Positions 9,175 to 17,739 of a DNA stretch of 64,000 nucleotides are shown piece by piece. The translations under genes and the position numbers were made by a program. Every line of letters begins with the position of its first letter. Positions within the stretch are counted from its first letter, which is position 1. Below the pieces are notes generated by a model. The model had not been told where the DNA came from. It saw only the letters and a list, made by a program, of their open reading frames with translations, and did not search any database. The DNA is from Herbaspirillum sp. alder98 (GTDB taxonomy: Bacteria > Pseudomonadota > Gammaproteobacteria > Burkholderiales > Burkholderiaceae_D). The DNA lies in the NCBI RefSeq assembly GCF_020179755.1, contig NZ_JAIUCY010000007.1, forward strand, positions 177,297 through 241,296, given 5' to 3'.

Positions 9175-10662
9175 ATGGATAGCCAGCGTATTCGCCAGCC
9201 AGGGTTGGCGGGCAAGATCATGTCGGCCGAGGCCGCCGCACTTTTCTTCAACGACGGCATGACGGTCGGTCTGTCGGGCTTTACCCGCGCCGGCGATGCC
9301 AAGGCCATGCCGCGCGCGCTGGCCGCCCGCGCCGCGCATGACCCGCTGTCATTGACGGTGATCACCGGCGCCTCGCTGGGCAACGACAGCGACGGCCTGA
9401 TGGCCCGCGCCGGCCTGCTGGCCAGACGTCTTCCGTTCCAGGTCGACGCCACGCTGCGCGCCAGGATCAATGCCGGCGAAGTCATGTTCATCGACCAGCA
9501 TCTGTCGGAAACGGCCGAACAACTGCGCAGCGGCACGCCTTCGCGCATCGACATCGCCGTCATCGAGGCCGCCGCCATCACCGAAGAGGGCATCGTACCC
9601 ACCATGTCGGTGGGCAATTCGGCCAGCTTCGTGGAGCAGGCCCGGATGATCATCATCGAACTCAATACCAGCGTGCCGATGGCGCTGGAGGGCTTGCACG
9701 ACATCTACCTGCCAGGCCCGCGCCCGCAGCGCGAACCGATTCCGCTGACGCAGGCCGCGCAGCGCATCGGTCGCAGCACGATTGCCTTCGATCCGGCCAA
9801 GGTGGTGGCCATCGTCGTCACCGAAACGCCCGACAGCCCGTCGTCGGTGCTGCCACCCGACGACGAGACCCGGGCCATCGCACGCCACGTCATCAGGTTT
9901 CTCGAATGCGAAGTCGAGAGTGGCCGCCTGCCGCATTCGCTGGCGCCACTGCAGGCCGGCATCGGCACCATCGCCAATGCCGTATTGCACGGCTTGATCG
10001 ACTCGCCCTTCCGCGGCCTGACCATGTATTCGGAGGTGCTGCAAGACAGCGCCATCGAACTGCTCGATTCGGGCCAGCTGGCCTTTGCGTCGGCCTCGTC
10101 GATCACGCTGTCGCAAGCCAAATACGATCACTTCATGCGCCATCTCGACCATTACCGCGACAAGCTGGTGCTGCGTTCGCAAGAGATCAGCAACCACCCG
10201 GAACTGGTGCGCCGACTGGGCATCATCGGGCTCAACACGGCGCTCGAGTTCGACATCTATGGCAATGTCAATTCGACCCACGTGAGCGGCACCCACATGA
10301 TGAACGGCATCGGCGGCTCGGGCGACTTCGCCCGCAATGGCCAGCTCTCGATCTTCGTGTCGAAGTCGGTCGCCAAGGATGGCGCCATCTCCAGCGTGGT
10401 GCCGATGGTCTCGCATGTGGACCACAGCGAGCACGACGTCGATGTGCTGGTCACCGAATGGGGGCTGGCCGACCTGCGGGGCCTGGCGCCGCGCGAGCGC
10501 GCAGTGCGGGTGATCGACAACTGCTGCCACCCCGACTACCGGGCGCAACTGCGCGATTACTTCGAGCGCGCCTGTCATGCCGGCGGCCATACGCCACACC
10601 TGCTGGGCGAGGCTTTCTCGTGGCATCAGCGCTATGCGCAACAGCGGACCATGAAGCGTTGA
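9175..10662 (+). CDS. Acetyl-CoA hydrolase / CoA-transferase (succinate:acetate CoA-transferase family)
   Basis: A 495-residue cytoplasmic enzyme of the acetyl-CoA hydrolase/transferase family, with N-terminal and C-terminal domains. The conserved active-site Glu lies in the MYSEVLQDS segment, and the oxyanion/CoA loop GIGGSGDFARNG is intact. Members move CoA between acetyl-CoA, succinate or propionate, or hydrolyse acetyl-CoA. The start at 9175 is chosen because an AGGAG site sits eight bases upstream; the open frame extends 20 codons further without such a site. The divergent LysR gene is the likely regulator. Confidence 0.9.
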   Translation: MDSQRIRQPGLAGKIMSAEAAALFFNDGMTVGLSGFTRAGDAKAMPRALAARAAHDPLSLTVITGASLGNDSDGLMARAGLLARRLPFQVDATLRARINAGEVMFIDQHLSETAEQLRSGTPSRIDIAVIEAAAITEEGIVPTMSVGNSASFVEQARMIIIELNTSVPMALEGLHDIYLPGPRPQREPIPLTQAAQRIGRSTIAFDPAKVVAIVVTETPDSPSSVLPPDDETRAIARHVIRFLECEVESGRLPHSLAPLQAGIGTIANAVLHGLIDSPFRGLTMYSEVLQDSAIELLDSGQLAFASASSITLSQAKYDHFMRHLDHYRDKLVLRSQEISNHPELVRRLGIIGLNTALEFDIYGNVNSTHVSGTHMMNGIGGSGDFARNGQLSIFVSKSVAKDGAISSVVPMVSHVDHSEHDVDVLVTEWGLADLRGLAPRERAVRVIDNCCHPDYRAQLRDYFERACHAGGHTPHLLGEAFSWHQRYAQQRTMKR

Positions 10663-10694
10663 ACCGTCGTCCTGACGAGCAGTGACGTCACGAC

Positions 10695-10772
10695 ACTGGG
10701 TCCCTGCCTGCGCAGGGACGACGAGGTTGGTTATAGATACCCCGTCGTCCTGACGAAAGTCAGGACCCAGCG
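10695..10772. repeat. Pair of inverted REP-like palindromic repeats
   Basis: Two imperfect copies of a palindromic element lie head to head: 10695-10724 (reading on the minus strand CGTCGTCCCTGCG...GGGACCCAGT) and 10743-10772 (CGTCGTCCTGACG...AGGACCCAGCG). Each is an individual stem-loop, the second with an AGTCAGGAC/GTCCTGAC arm pair and a GAAA loop. The shared frame CGTCGTCC...GGACCCAG is typical of dispersed extragenic palindromes in betaproteobacteria. The second copy contains the stop codon of the LysR gene. Confidence 0.7.
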
Positions 10773-11812
10773 TCGTGCTTTGTGCTTGATTCTTGCGTTG
10801 TGCTTGATTCTTGCGTTGTGCCTTGATTCTTCGTCATCCGCTGCACCGCCTCCCACCCCACCGCGCCCCGAACTGCTGCCGGCATCGCCTCCTTCATCGT
10901 ATCGATGAAGTGTCGCAGGCGGGCAGGGTAGAAGTTCGCGTAGGGATACAGCAGCGACACCGGCAACGGCTCGACCTGCCATTTCGGCAGCAGTTGCAGC
11001 AGCCGGCCGGCGGCCACGTCCTCGGTCAGCACCCACGATGATCCTACCGCCACCCCCAATCCCTCGATGGCCGTGCTGCGCAGCGCGTACAAGCTGTCGG
11101 TGATCAGTTGCGGGCGAAACGCCACATGACGCTGTTCGCCGGTGTCGACATGGGTGAGGGTGATTTCACGCCGGTAGAAGGCGGGAATGGCGATCCACGG
11201 CAGGGCGGCCAGGTCGGACGGATGCTGCGGCAACGGACGGCCCTGCATCAGCGACGGCGCCACCACGATCATGCGCGGCACCTCGGCCAGGTGGATCGCC
11301 ACCACCGAGGGGTCGTGCACTTCACCGACCTGGATCGCGCAGTCGAGCCCCTGCGAGATGAAATCGGCAGCCCGGTCATGCAGCAGCCATTCGACCGTGA
11401 TGCGCGGATGCTGTCGCATGAAGCCGGCCAACGGTCCGATCAGTTGGGTCTGGCCGAACGCATGCGGCACCGCCACTCTCAACGTGCCTTCGGCCTGCAG
11501 CCGCGAACCGCGCAGGTCGCTCTCGAACTCGTCCCATCCGGCCAGCAGTTCCTTGGCGCGCTCATAGCAGCGCTCGCCGTCCTCGGTCATCTTCATGGCA
11601 TGCGTGGAGCGCTGCAGCAGGCGCACGCCCAGCGAGCGTTCCAGCGCCTGCAGGCGACGGCTGATGGTCGGCTGGGTCGATCCCAGTTGCACCGCCGCCG
11701 CCGACAGGCTGCCGGCCTCGACGATGCGCACGAAGGTCTGCATCAGTTCGATACGGTCCACCAGGCCCGATGGCTGAGCACCGGGTGCGTCAGGTTTGCT
11801 TGATTTGGTCAT
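10760..11812 (-). CDS. LysR-type regulator with repeat-derived C-terminal tail
   Basis: A 350-residue LTTR from the ATG at 11812 (MTKSSKPDAPG). The HTH (SLSAAAVQLGSTQPTISRRL) begins about residue 36, after an unusual ~25-residue N-terminal extension. The regulatory domain is of the CrgA-like subgroup (FRPQLITDSLYALRSTAIEG, LLYPYANFYPARLRHFID). The last ~20 residues come from an 18-base tandem repeat and end inside a REP-like palindrome, so the native stop has probably been displaced. It is divergent from the MFS transporter gene (133-base gap) and probably controls it. Confidence 0.87.
   Translation of the reverse strand: MTKSSKPDAPGAQPSGLVDRIELMQTFVRIVEAGSLSAAAVQLGSTQPTISRRLQALERSLGVRLLQRSTHAMKMTEDGERCYERAKELLAGWDEFESDLRGSRLQAEGTLRVAVPHAFGQTQLIGPLAGFMRQHPRITVEWLLHDRAADFISQGLDCAIQVGEVHDPSVVAIHLAEVPRMIVVAPSLMQGRPLPQHPSDLAALPWIAIPAFYRREITLTHVDTGEQRHVAFRPQLITDSLYALRSTAIEGLGVAVGSSWVLTEDVAAGRLLQLLPKWQVEPLPVSLLYPYANFYPARLRHFIDTMKEAMPAAVRGAVGWEAVQRMTKNQGTTQESSTTQESSTKHDAGS
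10782..10833. repeat. 18-bp tandem repeat inside the LysR 3' end
   Basis: Two perfect 18-base units (10782-10799 and 10800-10817, GTGCTTGATTCTTGCGTT) and a third degenerate one. Read on the minus strand they encode a repeated TQESS-type tail at the C-terminus of the LysR protein, immediately before its stop codon inside the REP-like element. Confidence 0.8.
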
Positions 11813-11945
11813 ACGCCTAACGTATAACAATTCTGCTCATGGCGCTACTACCGGATCGCTGCCGAGGCGCGCAGAATCCGTCTCACGCTGGCAACACCGC
11901 ATTTCCGGGCTGGCATCGAATCGAACAAAAAACAGGGGTTTTACC

Positions 11946-13193
11946 ATGAACAGCATTCCCAAGACGCATATTGCAGCCGCCAAGGTGGCGGCGCACACCA
12001 CCCAGTCATCGAGCCACGGCCTGTCGACGCCGCTGATCGGCCTGCTGGCCACCGGCGCCGGCCTGGCGGTGGCTTCGCTGTATTACTCGCAACCGATGCT
12101 GGGCGTGCTGGCCGACGATATCGGCGCCACCGAACGCGTGGTGGGCATGGTGCCGATGTCGACCCAGCTGGGTTACGCGCTGGGCATCCTGCTGCTGGCG
12201 CCGCTGGGCGACCGCTATGACCGCCGCCGCATCATCCTGATCAAGGCCGCGATCCTGACCGCTGCATTGTTGCTGGCCGGCGCCGCCTCGGGCGTGGGCA
12301 TGCTGCTGGCCGCCAGCCTGGCCATCGGCCTGACCGCCACCATGGCGCAGGACATCGTGCCGGCGGCAGCCACGTTGGCACCGGAGCAACATCGCGGTCG
12401 CATCGTCGGCACCGTGATGACCGGCTTGCTGCTGGGTATCCTGCTGTCGCGGGTAGTGAGCGGCTTCGTCGCCGAGCACTTCGGCTGGCGCGCCATGTTC
12501 GTCGGCGCCGCCGCCAGCATTGCGCTGATTGGCCTGGCAGCCTGGCGCGGCCTGCCCCGTTTTCATCCCACCACGCACCTGTCGTATGGCGCGCTGCTGG
12601 GTTCGCTGGCCACCCTGTTCAAGAAGCATGGCGCACTGCGCCGCGCCGCCCTGGCCCAGGGACTGCTGTCGGTCGGCTTCTCAGCCTTCTGGTCGACCCT
12701 GGCGGTGATGCTGCATGGCGCGCCGTTCCACCTCGGCAGCGCTGCCGCCGGCGCCTTCGGCCTGGCAGGTGCGGCCGGTGCGCTGGCCGCCCCGCTGGCC
12801 GGACGCATCAGCGACAAGAAGGGTCCTGAACTGGTGACCCGCCTGGGCGTCGGCCTGGCCACCGTGTCGTTCGCTGCCATGGCCCTGTCGCCCTGGTTCT
12901 CGACGGATGGCCAACTGGTCCTGATCGCGCTGGCTGCCATCGGTTTCGACCTCGGCGTGCAAGCCACCCTGGTGGCGCACCAGACAATTGTCTACAGCAT
13001 CGAACCGGGTGCCCGCAGCCGTCTCAACGCCATCCTGTTCGTCGGCATGTTCGTGGGCATGGCCGCCGGTGCTGCGCTGGGCAGCCTGATGCTGGCGCAA
13101 TGGGGCTGGATCGGGGTAGTCGGCCTGGCCACCACCACCGCAGTCCTGGCACTGGTGGTGCGGTTGTGGCCAGGTGCGGCCAAGGCACGCTAA
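11946..13193 (+). CDS. MFS transporter (12-TM efflux-type)
   Basis: A 415-residue inner-membrane protein with about twelve hydrophobic helices. The loop 2-3 MFS motif reads GDRYDRRR, preceded by LGILLLAPL; a second, degenerate copy (GRISDKKGPEL) marks the start of the C-terminal half. The pattern fits the AraJ/YbjJ-type drug or sugar efflux branch. The start at 11946 follows a purine-rich AACAGGGG; the open frame continues 50 codons upstream through the intergenic region and is not used. It pairs divergently with a LysR regulator. Substrate unknown. Confidence 0.9.
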   Translation: MNSIPKTHIAAAKVAAHTTQSSSHGLSTPLIGLLATGAGLAVASLYYSQPMLGVLADDIGATERVVGMVPMSTQLGYALGILLLAPLGDRYDRRRIILIKAAILTAALLLAGAASGVGMLLAASLAIGLTATMAQDIVPAAATLAPEQHRGRIVGTVMTGLLLGILLSRVVSGFVAEHFGWRAMFVGAAASIALIGLAAWRGLPRFHPTTHLSYGALLGSLATLFKKHGALRRAALAQGLLSVGFSAFWSTLAVMLHGAPFHLGSAAAGAFGLAGAAGALAAPLAGRISDKKGPELVTRLGVGLATVSFAAMALSPWFSTDGQLVLIALAAIGFDLGVQATLVAHQTIVYSIEPGARSRLNAILFVGMFVGMAAGAALGSLMLAQWGWIGVVGLATTTAVLALVVRLWPGAAKAR

Positions 13194-13212
13194 GCCTGAA
13201 TCGCCAATGAAC

Positions 13213-13250
13213 AACGGCACTGGTGGGGCAACCCGCCAGTGCCGTTTTTT
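13213..13250 (+). terminator. Intrinsic terminator of the MFS gene
   Basis: A GC-rich stem (ACGGCACTGG...CCAGTGCCGT, with the inner GTGGG/CCCGC partly paired) is followed directly by six T residues. It lies between the convergent MFS and porin genes and points to the MFS transcript. Confidence 0.85.
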
Positions 13251-13278
13251 CGTTTTTCCGCTTATCCGTTTATCGGCC

Positions 13279-14382
13279 TCAGAACATGTGGCGGATGCCG
13301 CCCATCACGCCGAACTGGTTGCGGCCGACGCCGACCGTGCCGCCGACATCGAGCGGGATGGCGGCAGTGCCGCCATTCTGCATATACCCCACCGACGAAT
13401 AGATCGCGGTGCGCTTGGACAACGCATAGGTCAGGCGCGCCACCGACAGCGTCGACTTGTTGGCCGTGCCCTTGACGTTCAGGCGCGCGATTTCGGCGTC
13501 CAGCGTCAACTGCACGCTGATCGGGGTCGACACGCCAAGATAGTAGAGATCGGAATCGGTCTTGCCGGTGGCCGCGCGGATCTTGCGATCGATCACGCCG
13601 CCGCCCACCTTGGTCTCGCCCAGCATCACATAGCCGTTCAGGCTGACGCGCTGGTCGGTGTTGTCGCTGCTGGTGAGGCCATTGGCGGCGCCGGTATTGC
13701 CGTACATGATGTCGTAGGTCGAGGTCACGCCGTAGTTCTTGCTGTCGTAGCCGAGCAGGGCCGTGACCTGGCGGCAGGCGCGGGCATTGCCTGCGACTTC
13801 ACCGCCACAGTTGGTGGCGCTGGCGCCGCCGGCCGACGAATTGTCGCGACCGAAACTGTAGGTCGCGCCCACCGTCACGCCCGAGAAGGTGCCGAGATAG
13901 CCGATCGCATTGTCGCTGCGCGCATTGGGAATGTAAGCGTCGATGCTGCTGATGGAAAAGATGTTGGGCCCCATCACATCCGACTTGGCCGTGGCCAGGT
14001 AGGTCATGTTGACCTGCCGCCCCAGCATGACCGCGCCGTAGGCGCCCTTGAGGGCGACGAAGGACTGCCGCCCGAAGATGCGGTTGCCCTGGCCCATGCC
14101 ACCGGTGTCGACCGAGAAACCGGTCTCCAGTACGAACTGCGCCTGCAATCCGCCACCCAGGTCTTCGGTGCCCTTGAATCCGAGCCGCGACGGGAATGAC
14201 GCTGTCAGGCTAGGCATCTTCAGCGCCGACTGTCCGGCGGCATTGGCGTTGGTGGTATAGACCACGCCGGTGTCGATGATGCCGTAGATCGCGACCTGGC
14301 TCTGCGCCATGGCCGGCTGCATGCAAAAGGCGCAGGCGAGCGCCGCCAGCAGCGCCGTGGCGCCGCACACTGATTTGTTCAT
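13279..14382 (-). CDS. Outer-membrane porin (Gram-negative porin family, OmpC/Omp32-like)
   Basis: A 367-residue beta-barrel. Signal peptide residues 1-26 with cleavage after AMA; the mature start QSQVAIYGIIDTGVVY is the standard first strand of betaproteobacterial trimeric porins. GFKGTEDLGGGLQAQFVLE and FGRQSFVALKG are typical of strands 2-4, and the protein ends GGIRHMF with the C-terminal Phe required for BAM recognition. Family function is passive diffusion of small, often anionic, solutes. It stands alone, convergent with the MFS gene. Confidence 0.95.
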   Translation of the reverse strand: MNKSVCGATALLAALACAFCMQPAMAQSQVAIYGIIDTGVVYTTNANAAGQSALKMPSLTASFPSRLGFKGTEDLGGGLQAQFVLETGFSVDTGGMGQGNRIFGRQSFVALKGAYGAVMLGRQVNMTYLATAKSDVMGPNIFSISSIDAYIPNARSDNAIGYLGTFSGVTVGATYSFGRDNSSAGGASATNCGGEVAGNARACRQVTALLGYDSKNYGVTSTYDIMYGNTGAANGLTSSDNTDQRVSLNGYVMLGETKVGGGVIDRKIRAATGKTDSDLYYLGVSTPISVQLTLDAEIARLNVKGTANKSTLSVARLTYALSKRTAIYSSVGYMQNGGTAAIPLDVGGTVGVGRNQFGVMGGIRHMF

Positions 14383-14592
14383 TGAGTAACCCTCTGTTGA
14401 TGATATTGATGGCGTTACGATGTGGCCGCGCGCCGTCTTGCCGCGACGTTGCGACCTGCGATGACAACATGCAGCAATTGTCTAGAGGATGTTAGTGAAT
14501 GCGAGCCGCCGAGAATATCCGGCGCTTGCAGTAGTGCGATGCTGGTTTATCCGTTTTTTCCCGCAACGGCCTTTACCAGTAAACTATTTATA

Positions 14593-15618
14593 TCAATTGC
14601 CGGATGACGCCTTGCCGACACGGGTAGTGACCCGCGTCTGCTTGGGCAGCTCGCCGAAGCGATCACGGTAGTAGGCCGAGAACCGTCCCAGGTGGCCGAA
14701 GCCGAACTCGAAGGCGGTGCTGGTGATGTTGGCGTCCGGTTGCGATTGCAGGCGCGCGCGCACCGCGTCCAGCCGCATGTTGCGCAGCAGGTCCATGGGC
14801 GCCATGCCATGGTGCTGGTGGCACAGCACATTGAGCGAGCGCTCGCTGACGCCGGCCGCATGGGCCAGGTCGGCCAGCGACAGCGGCGCACAGAGGCGGG
14901 CGCGGATATAGCTTTCCAGTGCATCCAGGCGTTGCAGCTTGCCGGCGCCGACGGTGTGCTGGGCCAGGTCGTCGATGGCCTGCGCGGGCGCGACCACGAC
15001 ATCACGCATGCCGCCGGCGACGGCCAGTTCAGAGGCCAGGAACTGCACCGCACCGCGTTCGAAATGACTGATCCACTCGCGATGCCCGGCATGACGCTCG
15101 GGCAGCGTCAGCACCCGCAGCAGCGACTGCATCAGCATGTCCCAGTGCGGCATGGCATGCTCGGGCAGCAGGAACAGGGAGGGCAGCTCGGCACAGCCGC
15201 CGACTTCGTCGAACAAGGCCAGCGGAATCTTCAGGATCAACTGCTCGGAGCCGGCTTGCCACCACAGCCGCACCTTCCGCTTTGGTGCAATCAGTGCGGT
15301 ATGCCCCTGCACGATGCACACCTTGCGACCATCAGCCTCGATCTCGGCAATGCCCGACAAGGTGACGTGCACCAGCGCAAAACCATTGAACAGGTTCGGC
15401 CGCACCACCACCTCGGCGCCATACTTCAGCATGAATATCTGCAGGCGCTCGATGGGCGCCTTGAACAGCACCGTGTCGACATCGTTGCCCTTCCAGAACA
15501 GGTCGTGGTCCGACAGTTCGTTGGCGACCTGGGCGTGGCTATCCACCTTGCGCGTGGACTGAAACACGCGGTGCCGGTACAACGGCGCCAGACTCAATGA
15601 GTGGCTGAGATTCTGCAT
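14593..15618 (-). CDS. AraC/XylS-family regulator, probable activator of the anthranilate operon
   Basis: A 341-residue protein from the ATG at 15618 (MQNLSHSLSLAP). The N-terminal ~200 residues are an AraC-binding-like effector domain, and the last ~105 residues are a double HTH containing LSLADLAHAAGVSERSLNVLC and the second-helix FGFGHLGRFSAYYRDRFGE consensus. It is divergent from the anthranilate dioxygenase operon across 339 bases. In Burkholderia cepacia the and operon is controlled by an AraC/XylS-type protein (AndR), so this is the obvious candidate activator responding to anthranilate; that is inference from position. Confidence 0.88.
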   Translation of the reverse strand: MQNLSHSLSLAPLYRHRVFQSTRKVDSHAQVANELSDHDLFWKGNDVDTVLFKAPIERLQIFMLKYGAEVVVRPNLFNGFALVHVTLSGIAEIEADGRKVCIVQGHTALIAPKRKVRLWWQAGSEQLILKIPLALFDEVGGCAELPSLFLLPEHAMPHWDMLMQSLLRVLTLPERHAGHREWISHFERGAVQFLASELAVAGGMRDVVVAPAQAIDDLAQHTVGAGKLQRLDALESYIRARLCAPLSLADLAHAAGVSERSLNVLCHQHHGMAPMDLLRNMRLDAVRARLQSQPDANITSTAFEFGFGHLGRFSAYYRDRFGELPKQTRVTTRVGKASSGN

Positions 15619-15957
15619 ATAAGCTCTCGACGTGATTCCACCGCAAGCGGCAGGAAGGCGTTGGGGTGCCATGAAGCTGCTGAATGTTCGCTACCTGGTA
15701 GGGCAGGGATCGACGCCCTTGGCGCATCGATCGGTCGCGCTCTTCACCGGCGTGGTGCGGCGAAGGTCGCGTGGGTCTCCAATTGCAATTTTTATGCCTG
15801 TTTTCTCTGATTTTATGTGTCGGCTTGATCTTTGTCATTGCCAAATATCGAAGCTGCAAGAATCGGACAAACGACGATGGCAAGCTTGCAAGCCACGGAT
15901 ATTGCCGAAAAAACCCTTTCCCTATGATGGATCATCGCCAGTCATCGAGGAAAGTCC
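15619..15957. promoter_or_regulatory. Divergent control region between AraC regulator and anthranilate operon
   Basis: 339 bases with no credible gene. It should hold both divergent promoters and the AraC-type half-sites. A perfect 10-bp palindrome GCAAGCTTGC (15880-15889) and nearby GCTGCAAGAAT and TTGCCAAAT segments are visible, but I cannot define the operator. A GAGGAAAG ribosome site ends the region before the ATG at 15958. Confidence 0.5.
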
Positions 15958-17238
15958 ATGAACCACCCCACGCCGAACGCGTCCGTGCCTGCCGTGCCGC
16001 TGCTGCGGTTTCCGCGCACCGACGGCTCGCGCACTCCCTACAAGGTATTCAGCTCGCGCGAAGTCTACGATCTGGAACAGGAACGCATCTTCCGCGGCCC
16101 GGTCTGGAACTTCGTGGCGCTGGAAGCGGAAATCCCCAACAACGGTGACTTCAAGAGCACCTTCGTGGGCGACACTCCGGTGGTGGTCACCCGCACCGAA
16201 GACGGCACGCTGGCGGCCTGGGTCAACAAGTGTTCGCACCGTGGCGCCATGGTGTGCCGCGAGCAACGCGGCAATGCCAGTTCGCACAGTTGCGCCTATC
16301 ACCAGTGGAGTTTCGACAGCCGCGGCAACTTGCTGGGCGTGCCTTTCCGGCGTGGCCAGAAGGGCATGAGCGGCATGCCCAAGGATTTCGATCCCAAATG
16401 CCATGGCCTGCGCCAGTTGCGGGTGGACAGCTATCGCGGCCTGGTCTTTGCCAGCTTCAGCGACAGCGTCGAGCCGTTGCCGGACTATCTCGGCGCCGAG
16501 ATGCGGCCCTGGATCGACCGTATCTTCCACAAGCCCATCGAATACCTCGGTTGCACCCGCCAGTATTCGAAATCGAACTGGAAGCTGTATCTGGAAAACG
16601 TGAAGGATCCTTATCACGCCAGCCTGCTGCACCTGTTCCACACCACCTTCAATATCTTCCGCGTGGGCATGAAGGCGCGTTCGGTGGCCGACAAGCGACA
16701 TGGCCTGCACAGCATCATCACGGCCACCAAGAACGAGGATGAAACCTCGGACGCCTACAAGCAGCAGGCAATCCGTTCCTTCGACGAAGGCTTCACGCTG
16801 GAAGATCCGTCGGTGCTGGGCCAGGTCAAGGAATTCGACGAACTGACCACCAACCATATCCAGCCGATCTTCCCGCAGCTGGTGGTGCAGCAGATCCACA
16901 ACACGCTGGTGGCGCGCCAGTTGCTGCCCAAGGGGCCGGGCAACTTCGAGCTGGTGTTTCACTTCTTCGGCTATGCCGACGACACGCCCGAATTGCGTGC
17001 GCTGCGCATCAAGCAGGCCAACCTGGTGGGACCGGCCGGCTACATCTCGATGGAAGACACCGAGGCCACCGAGCTGGTCCAGCGCGGCACCGCGCGCGAT
17101 CCCCAGGATTGCTCGGTGATGGACATGGCGCGCGACAACCCCGACCAGGAAGACACGTTGATTACGGAAAGCCTGATCCGCCGGTTCTGGGTCGGCTACC
17201 AGAAACTGATGGGCTTCGAAAGCATCGAGAAGGCATGA
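15958..17238 (+). CDS. andAc: Anthranilate 1,2-dioxygenase large (alpha) subunit, AndAc-like
   Basis: A 426-residue Rieske non-haem iron oxygenase alpha subunit. The Rieske cluster ligands are C92, H94, C112 and H115 (CSHRGAMVC and CAYHQWSF). The bridging Asp and mononuclear iron ligands lie in ENVKDPYHASLLH (D217, H220, H225). The protein closely matches my recall of Burkholderia cepacia AndAc, including FKSTFVGDTPVVVTR and VGPAGYISMEDTEATEL, more than the salicylate 5-hydroxylase NagG. With its small subunit and electron donors it would convert anthranilate to catechol with loss of CO2 and ammonia. It is first in the operon, and its stop overlaps the next start (ATGA). Confidence 0.9.
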   Translation: MNHPTPNASVPAVPLLRFPRTDGSRTPYKVFSSREVYDLEQERIFRGPVWNFVALEAEIPNNGDFKSTFVGDTPVVVTRTEDGTLAAWVNKCSHRGAMVCREQRGNASSHSCAYHQWSFDSRGNLLGVPFRRGQKGMSGMPKDFDPKCHGLRQLRVDSYRGLVFASFSDSVEPLPDYLGAEMRPWIDRIFHKPIEYLGCTRQYSKSNWKLYLENVKDPYHASLLHLFHTTFNIFRVGMKARSVADKRHGLHSIITATKNEDETSDAYKQQAIRSFDEGFTLEDPSVLGQVKEFDELTTNHIQPIFPQLVVQQIHNTLVARQLLPKGPGNFELVFHFFGYADDTPELRALRIKQANLVGPAGYISMEDTEATELVQRGTARDPQDCSVMDMARDNPDQEDTLITESLIRRFWVGYQKLMGFESIEKA

Positions 17239-17732
17239 GCATGGAACAGAACAAACAGATGCAGCACATGATGCTGTGGTTCGAACTGCACCAGTTGCAG
17301 CAGGCCTACACCAGCGCGCTGGACAACGACCGGCTAGAGAGCTGGCCCGATTTCTTCACCGACGATTGCCTGTACGAGATCATCCCGCGCGAGAACGCCG
17401 ATGCCGGCCTGCCGATCGGCATCATCTATTGCGACAGCAAGAAGATGCTGCGCGACCGCGTGCTGTCGCTGCGCCACGCCAATATCTTCGAGGCGCATAC
17501 CTATCGCCACATGACATCCGGGCTGGTGTTTGCCTTGCAGGACGACGGATCGGTGCTGGCCGAGTCGAGCTACGTGGTGGTGCAGACGCTGCAGAACGGT
17601 GAGTCCTTCGTGTACCAGGCCGGCTGCTATCGCGACCGCCTGGTGCACACCGACGGCGGCTGGAAGTACGCGCAGAAGCGGGTGATCTACGACACCTCGC
17701 GGGTCGCCACCCTGCTGGCCACGCCGATCTGA
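17235..17732 (+). CDS. andAd: Anthranilate 1,2-dioxygenase small (beta) subunit, AndAd-like
   Basis: A 165-residue ring-hydroxylating dioxygenase beta subunit (SnoaL-like cone fold), starting at the ATG that overlaps the large-subunit stop; an ATG two codons later (17241) is an alternative. Conserved beta-subunit features include the WPDFFTDDCLYEI segment near residue 35 and the C-terminal WKYAQKRVIYDTSR. The subunit is structural, building the alpha3beta3 oxygenase. It is followed seven bases later by the electron-transfer fusion gene. Confidence 0.92.
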   Translation: MSMEQNKQMQHMMLWFELHQLQQAYTSALDNDRLESWPDFFTDDCLYEIIPRENADAGLPIGIIYCDSKKMLRDRVLSLRHANIFEAHTYRHMTSGLVFALQDDGSVLAESSYVVVQTLQNGESFVYQAGCYRDRLVHTDGGWKYAQKRVIYDTSRVATLLATPI

Positions 17733-17739
17733 GGCCGTC

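Noticed and set aside
9349..10641. Long open frame antisense to the CoA-transferase gene
   Set aside because: Shadow frame on the opposite strand of a well-conserved enzyme.
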